From the NCBI RefSeq assembly GCF_009389715.1, contig NC_052397.1, positions 15,262,129-15,326,128 of the forward strand: a stretch of 64,000 nt of DNA. Direction: 5' to 3'. The notes under the pieces are model-generated. The model saw only the letters and a list, made by a program, of their open reading frames with translations, had not been told where the DNA came from and did not search any database. Positions within the stretch are counted from its first letter, which is position 1, and each line of letters begins with the position of its first letter. The stretch is from Phoenix dactylifera. Taxonomy: Eukaryota; Streptophyta; Magnoliopsida; Arecales; Arecaceae. Below, one piece after another: positions 45,817-59,034 of the stretch. Made by a program: the position numbers and the translations under genes.

Positions 45817-46908
45817 ATGAGAGATGGAGGCAGGGAGAGTGGAAGGAACAATGAGGGCAGGTTGAAGAGGAATAGGCCATTCGGCGGTGATGATTTTGGC
45901 CGTGCGGTCGCGAGGATTGCTGTCGCCCAGGTGTGCGAGTCCACGGGTTTTCACAGCTCCCACCGCTCTGCTCTCGATGCTCTCGCCAGTGTCCTCATTC
46001 GATATATATGCGATCTGGGTAAAGCAGCTGCTTTCCATGCCAACCTATCTGGTAGAATGGAAAGCAATGTGTTTGATTTAATTCAGGGCCTGGAGGATCT
46101 CCGATCATCGCAGGGGTTTGCCCGTGCTTCAGATGTTCACCGTTGCCTTGTGAATTCTGGTGTGGTCAGAGAGATGAACGAGTCCTTCATGACGGCAGAA
46201 GAAGTTCCATCTGCCTGTCCATTTCCCCATTTCCCTATTGTCCGCTTCCAGAAGCCAATGCCAAGCTTTGCGCAAATTGGGGAGACACCGCCAGGGGAGC
46301 ATATTCCTGATTGGCTTCCAGCATTTCCTGACCCCTATACCTCTACCCACCCGCTGCCAGTCCGGAACGAGAGGGTGACTGACCTCCACGTAGATGAGAC
46401 CGAACAAGCATGGCAGCGGAGGAAGGCAGAGAGGTCACTGTTAGGTCTGCAGCAGCCGCTTGCTTGCAATGGCATGGCTCAGCCCAGCCCGGCATTTGAT
46501 GGTGATGGTGGGAAGGGGAAGCAGGTGGTGGCTAGCAACCCCTTTCTTGCTCCTCCTTTGCCATATGGGGAGAAGGAGGTGTCAGAAATTGTTGTCCCGA
46601 ATGATGCTTCCACAGGGAAGAGGTTGTCGGTGCTTGAGACTTTTGCACCGGCCATTGAGGCGGCAAAGGTTGGATCTTTGGATTGTGGGGTTAGTGATGA
46701 AAGGATGCTTCCTAACAAAAGGTCCGCGGTGCATTTCAGGTTGGGGATGGATAGGGAATTGGTTGTTGTGCCATTTTCCTCAAGTACTCTAGGCGAGAAA
46801 ACGGGTTTCTGGTATTTGAGGGACGATGAAAAGGATGGCAAGAAGCAGAGAGCAGAATTGATACTCAAAGAAGCCATGAAGAACCCACATGAACTGGCTC
46901 AGCTGTAA
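45817..46908 (+). CDS. TAF8: TFIID subunit TAF8
   Basis: Intronless frame of 363 aa. Residues about 27-105 form a histone fold (FGRAVARIAVAQVCES, then SALDALASVLIRYICDLG), which in TAF8 pairs with TAF10. Residues about 134-174 are the TAF8 C-terminal domain (CPFPHFPIVRFQKPMPSF, GEHIPDWLPAFPDP). Together these identify TAF8, part of the TFIID core required for RNA polymerase II initiation. The start is the ATG at 45817; the preceding TTG and AAT codons are open but are not a start. Arg/Gly/Glu-rich residues before the fold match plant TAF8 proteins. The C-terminal half is a low-conservation tail of ordinary length for plants. The upstream region holds two telo-boxes. Confidence 0.95.
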   Translation: MRDGGRESGRNNEGRLKRNRPFGGDDFGRAVARIAVAQVCESTGFHSSHRSALDALASVLIRYICDLGKAAAFHANLSGRMESNVFDLIQGLEDLRSSQGFARASDVHRCLVNSGVVREMNESFMTAEEVPSACPFPHFPIVRFQKPMPSFAQIGETPPGEHIPDWLPAFPDPYTSTHPLPVRNERVTDLHVDETEQAWQRRKAERSLLGLQQPLACNGMAQPSPAFDGDGGKGKQVVASNPFLAPPLPYGEKEVSEIVVPNDASTGKRLSVLETFAPAIEAAKVGSLDCGVSDERMLPNKRSAVHFRLGMDRELVVVPFSSSTLGEKTGFWYLRDDEKDGKKQRAELILKEAMKNPHELAQL

Positions 46909-47173
46909 AATCACATTGTAGATGATGCTCATTTGTGATGCAGAATTGTATATCTGTTGCTGTGTTCTACAGCAATTTGATGGACTGCCATCTGAGGTAC
47001 CTTGCAGGATAGTCCAATCAAGAAGTTCGAGGTATGCGATTATTTCTGTTAGGAGTTAGTCCCTTTTTAACTTATGAAAAGGAATTGCTGCTTCCCTTTG
47101 TTTTTCTTGTTGCACGTTCAGGAACCACAGGTTTATTAACCACTCTTTGAAATTTCTTTAACAGCACTATTAC

Positions 47174-47870
47174 ATTATGTTTGATCCATAGAAATCAGAA
47201 AAAAATTGGAATGAGAATTAGAATGGAGTAAGAATGGAAGGCGAGAAATTGGAATTGCCATTGCTATTCCTTGGGCACAAACTGAATGGATGGGAAAGAA
47301 AGGCAATTTTATTGTATTATATTTTACAATGGATTCAATTGTGTATCAAGATTGTCGGCAAAACCTTGACTAAGGAAGGCAGCAGAATTTTAGAATAATG
47401 GCCATTATATCTTTTTTTTCCCTCAAGGCGTCCTGTTGTCTTACGCATATACATGAGACATCTTTAGATAACAGCCATTAATAGTGTCATAATGATTATT
47501 ATTTTATGTTCCACTATTCATCCTAATAAAGTAAAATTAAATCTCAATAAATCCCAATAAATAGTATTTTCATAATTTTTATCATCATGATATGCCATAA
47601 ATGCCACTAACTAGTTCGCATCAAATATATCATCATGCCATTTATACTACAAATGCTGCTGATTTATTTATACCAAAATTATCATCTACTCCTCTTCCCA
47701 CGGGAGTGACATTCCCATTTAAGAGTGGAATGGCAGTTCATTTATTAAGGAAGTGGTTGTTCTTAAGGAATTACGGTTTTCTTTTTTGTTCGCCAAACCA
47801 AACAGGGGAATAGGGCTAATGACAGAATTTGCTTTTCATCCCAACCCTCATTCTGCAAACCAAATATAAC
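47174..47870. mobile_element. possible old TIR element
   Basis: The ends 'ttatgtttgatcca' and 'tgcaaaccaaatataa' are roughly inverted to each other, and internal blocks such as 'gaatggagtaagaatgg' and 'cattcccatttaagagtgg' are also roughly inverted. The termini are too diverged to define a target duplication. Confidence 0.3.
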
Positions 47871-48075
47871 CTCACTGGGGCTTCCTGTATTTCTAAATGC
47901 TGGAAAATTTAATCTTGCATTCCAGTTAAATGCTTCTTCTAAATTATCTTTATCTACCTATTCTTAGTATATCTGGCAGCAAGTTTTAATGAATTCACTG
48001 CAAATTTGGTTACCTTTAGGTGATCTTGGTGCATGCTAGTAAGGTTTTAAGTGTTTGGCATCTCCTAGAGTTCAG

Positions 48076-48102
48076 AAAATTGTCCAATTTCTGGACAATT
48101 TT
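48076..48102. repeat. perfect 11-bp inverted repeat, 5-nt loop
   Basis: AAAATTGTCCA, loop ATTTC, then TGGACAATTTT. Confidence 0.85.
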
Positions 48103-51100
48103 GAATTACGAACATCATAATCAAGTCTTCCTGGTAGGAAGCAGAGGCTATTGACTATCATCTAATAGTCACATAAAGTAGTTGATCAAATTCATAGTAA
48201 TCGTAGAATTCTCTTCAGCCTATTTGTGATGGCATTTGAAGCTTTGACGAGCATATCTCATGATTCTTTAATCATTTTAGGCAATGGATATCCTAAAAGT
48301 CCTCGGCCATAAGATCTCTCGTCACATATTTAAGTTGAGCCTCCCCAGTTGGAAGCTTGACTGCAAAATCAATATTTGTTCTATGTCATGTCTTTGATAA
48401 AAGCAGACTTTAGGAATTAGGAGATTTCCTAGTTCTTTATATATTTAACTGCACCTTATTGCCATTTGCCCTTCCTTTGCAGAAAGTTACTTGTGGTCCT
48501 TATAACTGTTTGCTCCACAATCAAGTCTTGTCCAGCTATCTGAGCTGTCATTTATCATCTATATATTTCAAACTTAACACAACTGATAGGCCATTTAACT
48601 TGATGAGAGTTCCCATGATCCTCTCTTATTTGTGCTTATGCATCAACTTAGCATTGATCTCAACTTGGCTACCTGAATTGAGAAGCGTGTAGAAGTGGGG
48701 AATCAAAACTCTAAAATAAAATTACTGTAAAAATATACCCAGGAAGCAGGTGTGGTTGTATGACTTCTAAAAAGTTCTGAATCAGGTGTAGCATCCAAAG
48801 GTAGAAGATTTTGACACCAAAAGTTTCAACCACCTGCTACTAAGTACCAAATTATTAACAGATCAGGTTCTGGGTGCTTTTATGTGGCCAAGCATCAATT
48901 TCACAGGCCATGCCAAACTCATCAATTTGAATGTGAATATTGCTTGTCTCAGACAGATTGTGTTTACCGACCATCAAATCAATTTCTGCTAATTGATTAG
49001 TGATACGACTGTTCTTGAATTGGTGTTAGTATTTTTGGGGGGCTGAAAACTGATGATGTCTAATAATTGAGTTAGACTTAAAGGTTGTGAGATAGTGGAT
49101 ATTGTTGTGACAAAACAAAGTGACAGGATTAGTTTCTTTCATAAGTTGGCCCCTGAAAGATGGAAACAATTAATGTTCTAAAACTTAATCAAATTATTTG
49201 CTATATGATGTTTTAATCACCTCACTAGAGATGAAGAACAACTAAATTACCCAGGTTGCTTGAATCATATGTGAGCTGCATTTAGTTTACTGATTTATTT
49301 CATCTATTTCACGATTTGCATTGTAATGGAATAAATTAAGAGATCAGGCTTACTTTTGAGATAACAGAGACTGCGATCAGGACATGAAAGGTTGGAGTTA
49401 TGATGGGGTTGATTCATATTTGCAGCAGAAGTTGTAGTTTGAGGAGGTTAAATCGGATAAAGAATGGTTTGTTTTGGAGGGTGAATATGTCTATACTAGG
49501 TGGTTTCTTACTTCTTTTCTACCCATTCTTTTGGTTTAATGTGAAAGGAGCTGTAATGTGAGTTTTCCTAATTACATCATATTCATCTTTCTGGGAGGAT
49601 AACAGTGCAACTTTTACCATGCGTAATACTAAGGATGGTGCCATGGGTTTGAAAATTTTGAGTTTTATCAGCTCTAGTAATGTTATTTATTGGATCATTA
49701 TAAAGAATTATAAGTGGATTCATCATATTTTTTTTTCCTTCAGATGAATACATGTGATACTTTAATCATGCTTTTTGTTTAAAGAAGGTCTCAATGGATT
49801 TGAAGGGTTACAATTTTGTCAGTCTTTTCAGTGATATAAAGGGGATCATCATAGAGGTCATGGTTGAGATGGTGGTGTAAAACTTAAGATACCTTGACCA
49901 CAACCCTCCGCACTATTGGGTGCTAGATGGCTTACGATGTTTTTAATGGAGATATATAATGTGGTTATGGTTTTATGAGTTAAGTTGATTTTGTAAAGGC
50001 TAACTAACAATATTATTTGGGGGGGTCTATAGTCATGTGAAGGATGTGGAGAGGGAAGCACATGTGGGAATGGAAGATAGATTACAATATGGTGCTGATC
50101 TTTTGGAATACTGTGTCAAAATTGTCCACTCAAAAAGTATTCGGACCAACACTCGCTTCTGGAGAAAAATAAGGGGCATTTCAAAATATCCCTGCCTAAC
50201 AGTCTCACCTAGATGATCGTAGGATATGTTCTTTAAGCCTAGGAAGGTTGGTGGCATAAGTATTAAAAATTGAAGAGATGAAGGTGGTTTGTTTATGAAA
50301 GTCATCTTGACTCTTGAAAGTTGAGGATGAGGATTTATTATTATGGTAGAAATGTTAATGGATATAACATAAAAAGGTTGGGATGTGAGCTCTTGTCAAA
50401 TGTGTTACTTGATTATGATGACATCATTATGTTCAGAGTTTTCATGCTATGTGCTACATTAACTGATAGTAATTTGAGGTTTTATTTTGACATGGTTATT
50501 TGGATTGGAAACACTGAGTTCTTTTTTCTTGGTTTCTTTGCTCTGTCCTTGATGCTGCTAATAAAAGGAGGTTAAACAAGGTGTCAAAAACTCCTTGTAA
50601 GGGATTTAGATGAAGATGAGAAAGGTAGTTGTCAGAGGAGTAGATAAGTATGGCTGTGATGGAGAATTCTGTGGATTTTTCTGTCAGGCCTCTCCACACC
50701 TTTTTTCAGATGAAGGGATCTAACTTATCAAGGGAGGACTGTAACAAACCCACCTGTTGCCACTTAGAGTCCTGGCATTTGTTTTGTCTTCCTCCTGATT
50801 GAGGGTTTAACTTGTGATAATCTCCATGGGGCGCATGATGGATAGCAGGTGATTTGTGAGATTTGTGATTGTTGCATCTCATTTTGCAGTTTGAATGTTT
50901 TTGTTCTCTTTGCCAAGCAGTATTACTGGTTTACTGGTTTTACTGGTTTTACTGGTTACCAATTCCACCACCAAGTGGCAGAAAAATGAAGGGCGTGGAA
51001 CCATCTGGCCCTTGACAAGGTTGGCAGAAGTGTTGCATCATTCTAGTATTTGATTTGTAATATCATGTATATATATATAGAGAGTGCGTGTGTGCATGGC

Positions 51101-51173
51101 ATGTGTGCGTGCATGCATACGCATGTGTGTACATGTATGTATGTATTTATATTTTCTTTCTTTTTTTTTCGCC

Positions 51174-51191
51174 GGGGGGGGGGGGGGGGGG
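51174..51191. repeat. run of 18 G
   Basis: An uninterrupted G homopolymer directly after a T-rich run. Confidence 0.9.
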
Positions 51192-53682
51192 TTACGGGAT
51201 GAGTTTTGGCTCATATTACCCTGATAGTTTCTTTGGTGGACCGCCATAGCTACTGTCCAGATCCATGTCTACACTTTAGTTATTTTCCCTATTGTTGTAA
51301 AAAAAAGTTTCTATCTCCTCAATCAAGAAGTACCTTATCTAGACTTTGGTTTTGGTCCTTTTTCCTTTAATGAGTTGTGTTTATTCACTTTCCGAACTTA
51401 TCATTTAAATTGGTTGTGGTAATGAGAGAATGTCAGCAGAGACGAGTAATCAGCCTTTGCTCCAGAAATGAAACCTAAACTCTTATATATATATTGTGAC
51501 TTTTTCAGGTGCTCCATGTTTCCACCAACAATATCACGTTCAACACTACAAAACAATTGATCTTGGAATTTCTAGTTGTCTTTCACCAAGTGCTGTGAAG
51601 TTGTGAGAACTGAAGCATTCAAGTCAACTCTGTCTTCTCAAATCTGCATGGCTGTGGCTTCAAGAATTCAAATCTCCATGTTCCTCTGGTACTAGCATTG
51701 CGACCAGATCCAATTTAACAAATCTGCTGTCCTCTTCGTATAGCCAACTTGAAGACGTCATCTACCTGAAATGGTTTGCTTCAAATATCTGACTGTGGTT
51801 CAGATCACGAATTACTTATAAAACATCAACCATTTGATGATGTTGCCTAAGAAGATATTGGATTTCCCTAGAAAATATCTGAAAACAATGCTGTTAGGAG
51901 TGGAGAAAATCAGATGATTTGTGGAGCAAACTGATTTTTGGACATGAGCAGGCCTACTGGGTTTGCAGTTGATAGAGCACCGATATCTGAGGGCAAAGAA
52001 ATGCTGTTTATGTATAGGCATATGGGATAGTAGCCTCTATTCAACCAACTAGTGTTTTTATCATTGAGACCAGTCAGTGAGCCAGAGTCTGGCTTGCCCA
52101 GCATCCCTGCCTGATCGGAGCATTTCATTTGAGGTCCATTTGAACTACTATTTTTTTTATCCTGGTTAGACTCCATAATCCCTTGAACATTAATTGAGGC
52201 ACTGGATTTAGGACTGTTGAAAGTCTACGGCATTCTTTTGTGCATCGGGTGACAATTTGATCATGAATAGACTGCCATATTCATCATTATATGCTATGAA
52301 TAATTTATGGGATATGAGGTGTTTTTATGGTGCCAGGATGTAAATATCAGGATCATTTCTTGAAGCAGTTATTTTGGATTGCTGAGCTTCTCTTAGGGAT
52401 GGTGTGCACCAGAAACTTCAGACCAGCCAATCTTGTTTGATAACACATTTGGAACTACAATCTGCCCTTCAATAAGGTATCTCCTTGCCAGTACATGAGA
52501 ACCAGCCATCTTGTAAAAACTTTTAAACACCTTTCTCTCTGGCTCGTAGTATATCGAATGCAATCAATACTCTCATTTTTGGTATCTTTGCCATAAAATT
52601 CCAAAACTAGATTACTTTTGGTATCTTCAAGCATCAACTACGCCCTTTTTGCTTGTTGGTCTCTTTTCTCTTCTTCTTCTTCTTTTTGCATAGAATTGGA
52701 GGCACATGGGATATATTTAGCAGCCTGTTGACATTAACCTTTGGTATCCCCATTCTAATGTGATTTGAGTATGTGCATTAGCTGAATGGTAAGGTAAAGC
52801 TGCGCCCTTCCAGTGCAAACAATTCCCAACATGTTGTCAAATTTGGATGATATCCTGATGTCATGCCATCTTTACTCTATTTGCTGCTAGAGTCCATCTG
52901 AGGATTGCAGAATATCAGAAAACAGGCGACTAGTTTCGTTTTTGCAAGAGAATAAGATTACCTTGGCACCAGGTTGCAGTGCATTGTACTCAGTTGAGGG
53001 GATTGGTTTGGTAGTTCAATTTGATAGGCTAATGTTGCATCTTGTTGCTTGCAAATGATCAGTGTAAGAGTCTGGCTTGCATGAAAGAGACCTATTAGTT
53101 CAATGCTGAACCTGATAAACTTGAAAATATGCTCGGCTAAAGGCGAAGAGTGGAATATTAACAGAATTAAATTTGTTGGACTGGAGAAGAGACGCACACC
53201 TCAAATTAACAAGTGACTGGAGGAATATGGAAGCTTTCTGAACTCCGCAAACTGTAATATTGTTCTGTTTATATCGACTAGGCATTTATGGCCTTGTTAT
53301 TTCATTTGAATCATCTGAAAAAATTTCCTAGATAAGAAAATGTAATTTTATATCGACTCATTTATTATTATCTTTTAATGTAATTGATCGATATAGCCCA
53401 TCAACCCTCACCTTCTGCAAGGAGAAAAAGAAAAAAAGAAACCAAGGCCATGAACTATTCTTGCACTTTGCCTTTCGTCATGTACTTCATGATTTATTTC
53501 TAGTTTTAATGCAGTTTAGAACTTTAAGCATTGACATGCATTATGAAAGATGAGATTTACTTTCATGGAACCTAGGAGATGACCTATTTGCTATAAATAG
53601 AAGAGCCATTTCATTGGCTAAATAATAGTGTATTTTCACAAGATAAAGCAAGAGATACAAAATATAAAGTTAATTACTGCAC

Positions 53683-56600
53683 TTAGCAAACAGCTGCATT
53701 TGCTGCCTCACCAGTGACAACCTCATCGATTAGATCCTTAAATATCGATCTCTCAATCTCCAAAACCAAGCCTGCCAGCTCGCTTCCAAAGTCTGTCCAC
53801 CCTTCTGACTGACGCAGCAGATCTTTGCATGATATTAAGTTGCCATCACTGTCATCATCAAAGCTGCTAGCCTTTAACCTTTCAGCTTGGAGTTGATCAA
53901 CTTCCGAGCAAAGTTCTTTCAGTAAATTTTGGCTGCAAAGCTTCCTAGCTCCAAGCAGGTGGTTGTGGCGATGTCTAGGGTTCACTAACTCCATCTTCTG
54001 AAGCAGAATCTCATTTACTACATCGAAAACAAGCTTCCGGTGAAGCTTCTCTGAATCTGGCTTCGGCTGGAGAGTTTTTTCCTGAACAGGTTCAGCTTTT
54101 GAGAGCCAGGTAAAGTTTGTTCGAGGGTTGATGGGATGGCCTGTTGGATGGAGCTGAATGGGCATCGAACACCTGAGTCCACAACTGCGGCCGTCTGTGA
54201 CTAAAAGATTGGATGCTAATAGTATTTCAGATACATATTGGTGATCCACGTTCTTGGTGTCGCTCGGTGAAGCGATGAGATCGATGGTGGATGGTTCATC
54301 ATTTGTTGAGGTAAGCTGTTGAAGTTTCTTGTAGTCAATTTCAGAGATCATCTTGGGTGGTGGGGCATCAGGCAGGCCAATTGTTTTCCGGCCATCATCT
54401 GAAGTAGGATTTTTCTCATCTGCTCAAGGTAAAACTGCACTTTAGTTACACCATAAGGCATCAAAACCTCAACACCAGAACCTTTTTTTCCTGATGATTT
54501 CTAAAGGCTTTCTCTATATCCAGTACTACACCAGTTTGCAATACGGCAGCATGCCATAAATGCATGCTGGTGTTCATGGAGCATACGCTCAATTATAAGC
54601 ATGACGAAATAGATATGTTTTGATGAAAGGCACAGCTAAGTATGTACTTATTTTGGGCAACATTTATTTATAGACCTGGCCGGGTGCCGGTGGCATGTAA
54701 TTAAGTTGTGGGTCTGCATGCATGCACAAATCCAGACATTTGCACATATAATTTGAATGTGTATACTCTGATTGCTTCTTTTGACAAGCCATGAAATGGA
54801 TGTTTAGAAGATGGTATGTTTGAGACTGTAGGTATTTCCAAGAGAACTTGTAGGACCACAGAGAAAAAGTTGGATGTTTGTTTACATTAGTTGCTGATTG
54901 TCTTTTATGAGGGTGACAGGTAAGAGTGCGTGTTCTTTAAGGAACACCCGGGCCTCTCTTGTGTGAGGGAAACCCCAACAGAGGCCCGATCGCATGGCAT
55001 TGTGTTACTTAACTATGGTCAGAAAAGAAAACTATCACATCTTAGATGAAGCATTTTATATGGAAATTACCTCTGTGCTTTGAAAGTGAGAAGTTATAGG
55101 CACATAAGTCTTCACCTTCGAACACATTTGGATTTCTCTTCTTCACAGAAGAAGGTGGCAAGCCATCTTGGTAAAAGGAGGCATCAAGGACGGAGACAGG
55201 ACTTGGCTGTTCGGTTGCAAGCTCCTTAGGTGAAATATCTTCATTTAAAATGAATGATGGCTTCTGAGACAAAGAAAAACAGAAATGCACCAAAAAATAA
55301 GAATGGATATTGGATAAGAGACGCATAACCGATGCTTGAAAAATATAATCATGCCATAAGATCCAGAAAATTTCTGGTTATAGATATTCTTGTGAAACTA
55401 CTAGAACAAAACAAGAGAGACAACTGATAACATCAAATATATTATGTTTAAAGAACATAAATAATGAACTATAAAATGCATTAGCGGATAACCTATATCA
55501 CTTTGCACCCAATTCATTTCCTAGATGAACAATAGTTAGCATTGTGAAAGGCTAGACTTCATATCCAAGTTTATTCATCTTCTGAGTGAATTTTACAGTA
55601 TGTCTAATTTCATCCGAGGTATGAAGTTTAAAATGAATGATAGTTCTCTAGTTTTCTTCTTCCATACTCTTGCAAAAATTAGTTTAATCTCAAGATTTGA
55701 ACTGTAACATGAACATACCTTCTGGTTCAAGACTAAAGCTGCACAATTGGCACGTCTCCTTGATGGACTCTTGAAGCCTTGCTGAAAGAAGGCTGAGTTT
55801 GTGGCCGTAGACTGGTCGGCACTCATTACTTCTACTACATCAGTCTGTGATTCCAAACTAGTATTGTTGTCAGACCATTGCGAGATTTCGTCTTCTAAAT
55901 GAACAGAATTTCTCAACTCACTGGCTTTTTCATTCAACTGATCATCAGACTGTAGTGCATGGGATGATTTTAGTCCGAGCTTGCCTCTTGGAGAAACCAA
56001 TTCAGATGGTCGTCTATTGGGAGACTGCCTTCGGGGCTTATTTACATCAGGAGGGATAGGAGGGGGACATGTCTTCTCTGCTTTTGATTTCCTCTGCTGT
56101 AGTCTTGGGCTCAGAGAGCTTGAAATTCTTTCTGAGCTTCCACTGTTTTCTCCCAGGGACTGCTGAGGACTAGGCAAACCATGCATGTGATACAATCTAG
56201 TTCTGTGTACACCATTTTCCGTGGAGAGAAGAAATTGATTGCTAGACTTCTTGTGACTGCCTTTTGAAGGTTGATCTTTAACCATTTTGCTGTTTGCAGA
56301 GCCCTTCTTTCTATCCACTGGATCACTGGTGCGCAGCTTCTGGAGACCTGATAGGCTTTCAAGAGGAATAAGTGAGGGAGCTGAAGATTTGACAGACCTT
56401 GCAGGTCTCATAGTTACAATTGGAGACTCCAGAGCTCTTGGAGAACTACTTCCTTCAATTGATGGTTTTCTGACATTTTGTGATCTGGAATTCTGAAAAT
56501 CCCCAATTGGGATATGGTTGCTGCAGTCTTCCCGGACTGTTATCTTGTAGTGGAAGTCCTCACCTTTCTGGGTTTCTAACAGTCCCTTTGCATGCATGGC

Positions 56601-59034
56601 ATCCAATATCTGTTTAAGAGCTCTAAGGTCTTTATTGGGTTGCTGGAACTTAAGCTCTTTCGATCTTTTTTCTACCTCACTATAAACAAACTCAGTTTCT
56701 TGCTTCACATGAGCTTCTCGGTATCCTAATGTTGTTTTTCCGGGGACATGGTCGCTATCCTGCTGCCTCCTATAAGCTGCTTGGGTTACAGTCCTTGATC
56801 TATAATTTTGTTGCACAACTGAATCACCACCTTTTACCTTTGGCCTAACAGAATCTTTGAGGGAGGTCTTTGGAGAGTGCGAGCGCTGATCATCCTTGCT
56901 CTCTGGAATGGCTCTTAATGGCTTTCGTGATGAGTTATTGCCCCTCAGTCCATTGCCTTTTCTGGTGATTGGTTCCTCTGCTGCTGAATCCAAGCTGGGA
57001 AGTGCCTCCAAGCCCATGAGCTTCACAATGACACCAGAAGGGTGATTGGGACTACCCAATTCCCATTGCAGGTTTGAGGTTGTAGAGACTCTTTGGTGGG
57101 CTCTACTTCTCTCTAAATCGTTCAGCAATGAGTTCAGTTTCCAATCAAGGTTAGAACTCATCAGGGAACTTTCTCTGCTATCCAGTGACAGTCTTGGTAG
57201 CTCTGTGAGCTTAATTGCAGCGGTAGACATTCTATGCTCTCTGGAATCCAGAGACCGTCGTGAGAATTCTCTCCCGTCACATGAGAACCGAGGAGTTTCA
57301 CTTGATACTGGGTCTAAGGAGGCATGTTTCGCTTCATATGAACATTTTGGCAGTTCACTAGCTTCAGCAAAATAGCAAGGTGCTTCTTTAGGTTGCTTCA
57401 GAACTCTAAGGGACTCATTGAGATCCATCGGCATTTTCTGCTTCCCATCAATCCCAATTTTGCAGGTTCCATCCATCGATTTGGAAAGAAGCATAGGCCT
57501 CGGAGAGTCTCTGTGCTTGTATGCATGGATTTTTACCTCCTCCCGGGTTGAAGTTTTTACTGATAAACTTTGAGCATCTTTGTAGATAGAGTCCTTAACA
57601 ATGTTTCTGAAATCAAGGGATTGCTGATTGGACCTAGTTGACGCAATTGGGAGGTCACCGCAAGGCTCAGGGCAGATGGATCTGGTATCAATGTCTGAAC
57701 TCCTTGTTTTTGGTGAATTCTTTGGGGACTTCTCTGCAAAGAATGTTTGGTCAAAGGAGGAGGAATCTTGTTGAGTTGATTTGTTACACTCAAAAGATGA
57801 AAATGATGAGCAAGATGAAGATGAACAAGAAGCCCTCGATGAATCCATCGAAACTCTTCGGTTTTCATTCGGACTCTTGCTGAGATTCTTCTCCTGCATA
57901 ACAAAATATTACATGGTTATGGATGCTTCACTAGCCTGCAGAAAATAAAGCTTTTCTGCAGTAATATTCGGATGGAAATCTTACCAAAATAATCTGCAGA
58001 GAATATCCATTCTGCTCTGTTCCGTGACTTCTGCAGTTTAAAGGGGCGTGGCCTATAAAGAAGACATCAAAACGAAAAGAAAAAAAATGAGATGAATCCA
58101 AGAATACAGAGCAGATGAGTCATGAACCTAATATAATACTTCATGGAGTGTCTTATTTTCATCATAACATTGTCAATGGTGGACTAAGTGAAATATGATT
58201 TTGAAATGCAGAAGTGGAGATACTGATTTGTATTGGGATGATCACACTTTGTTCAGAATATACACTTATTCTCATGAGAGCATGCAGCCTTTCGCCCATA
58301 TAGCCAACATTAATACAATTTGAAGCCCTTCACAACTGGCTTCCTTCGTGCTGCTTAGTTTTCCAAGACTCGATGTACAAGAAAATTATCTTTCATCCTG
58401 ATGTAAGATATTCAAAAACTTCTCATATTTTCAATTGCCTTTAAGATGCTGGCATAATTCAAAGACACAAGTTGTTTGCTGTGCTAAATGAAGCTAGGAT
58501 CAAGAAATGAGCACGTTATTTTCTACTCTCAAAAGCTATATGCATCATAACTGAGAGAAGATTGTCATTCAGCAACTTATCAAATCATTAAACTGAAACA
58601 AAATGAGGAAAGAAAACAAGAACCCGTAAAAATCAAATCAAACTAATAATTACTCCTGCAATTTTCTGCAGTTCCATGTGTGCACACACATTCATAAATG
58701 CAGAGGAAGAGGTGGTAGAACCATCACTGAGGACAATAAAAGTGAAGGATTCAAAAGCTATGGTTGATCAGTTCTTTCGATTGTCAATCACTATTTCACG
58801 ACAAAAGAAGCAGATGGATGAAGTCTGAGAGCTAAAAAAGACTAATTCAATACAGTAAACAGACTTGTTTGGAAAGGTACCTGAAGGGTGCCACCCATGG
58901 CTGCTTCCATTTAGGTGCCTCCTGGTGAGCAGGTGGCGGCGGTTGAACATCAGAAAGATGCTGGACATGCATCCATTTTGCTTATGCAAATCCGGCTTGT
59001 CGTCGGTGAATGTGTTTAGAAGTTTTGCAGGCAT
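53683..59034 (-). CDS. LONGIFOLIA / TON1-recruiting-motif (TRM) protein
   Basis: Five exons join in frame to 1108 aa: 58881-59034, 57985-58052, 55719-57893, 55071-55263 and 53683-54419. The N-terminus MPAKLLNTFTDD..HKQNGCM matches that of LONGIFOLIA proteins. Further landmarks are a Ser-rich stretch, VIVKLMGLEALP at about 362-373, DLRALKQILDAM at about 496-507, EQPSPVSVLD at 817-826, YVSEILLAS at about 925-933, KLVFDVVNEIL at about 992-1002, and LVLEIERSIFKDL near 1081-1093. The last is the C-terminal TRM motif used to bind TON1. LONGIFOLIA/TRM1-4 proteins associate with cortical microtubules and promote longitudinal cell and organ elongation. Phases agree at every junction and all introns are GT-AG. 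Two or more paralogues are usual in plants, so I do not assign LNG1 or LNG2. Confidence 0.94.
54927..54994. other. compact foldable element inside a LONGIFOLIA intron
   Basis: Within the last intron, TGCG (54927-54930) can pair with CGCA (54991-54994). These enclose GTGTTC/GAACAC (54930-54947) and a perfect 9-bp stem CGGGCCTCT/AGAGGCCCG (54949-54957 with 54980-54988). The second loop itself contains GGGAAACCC. It is clearly more GC-rich than the surrounding intron. The identity is unknown. Confidence 0.4.

Larger units (their letters stand above)
46909..53682. other. long intergenic stretch, no gene supported
   Basis: About 6.8 kb between two convergent genes. It holds a possible MITE (about 47174-47870), a hairpin (48076-48102), an 18-G run and several short frames. 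Minus-strand frames at 51910-52176 and 52455-52637 have protein-like composition but no domain, start context or linking splice sites that I can defend. Confidence 0.45.
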
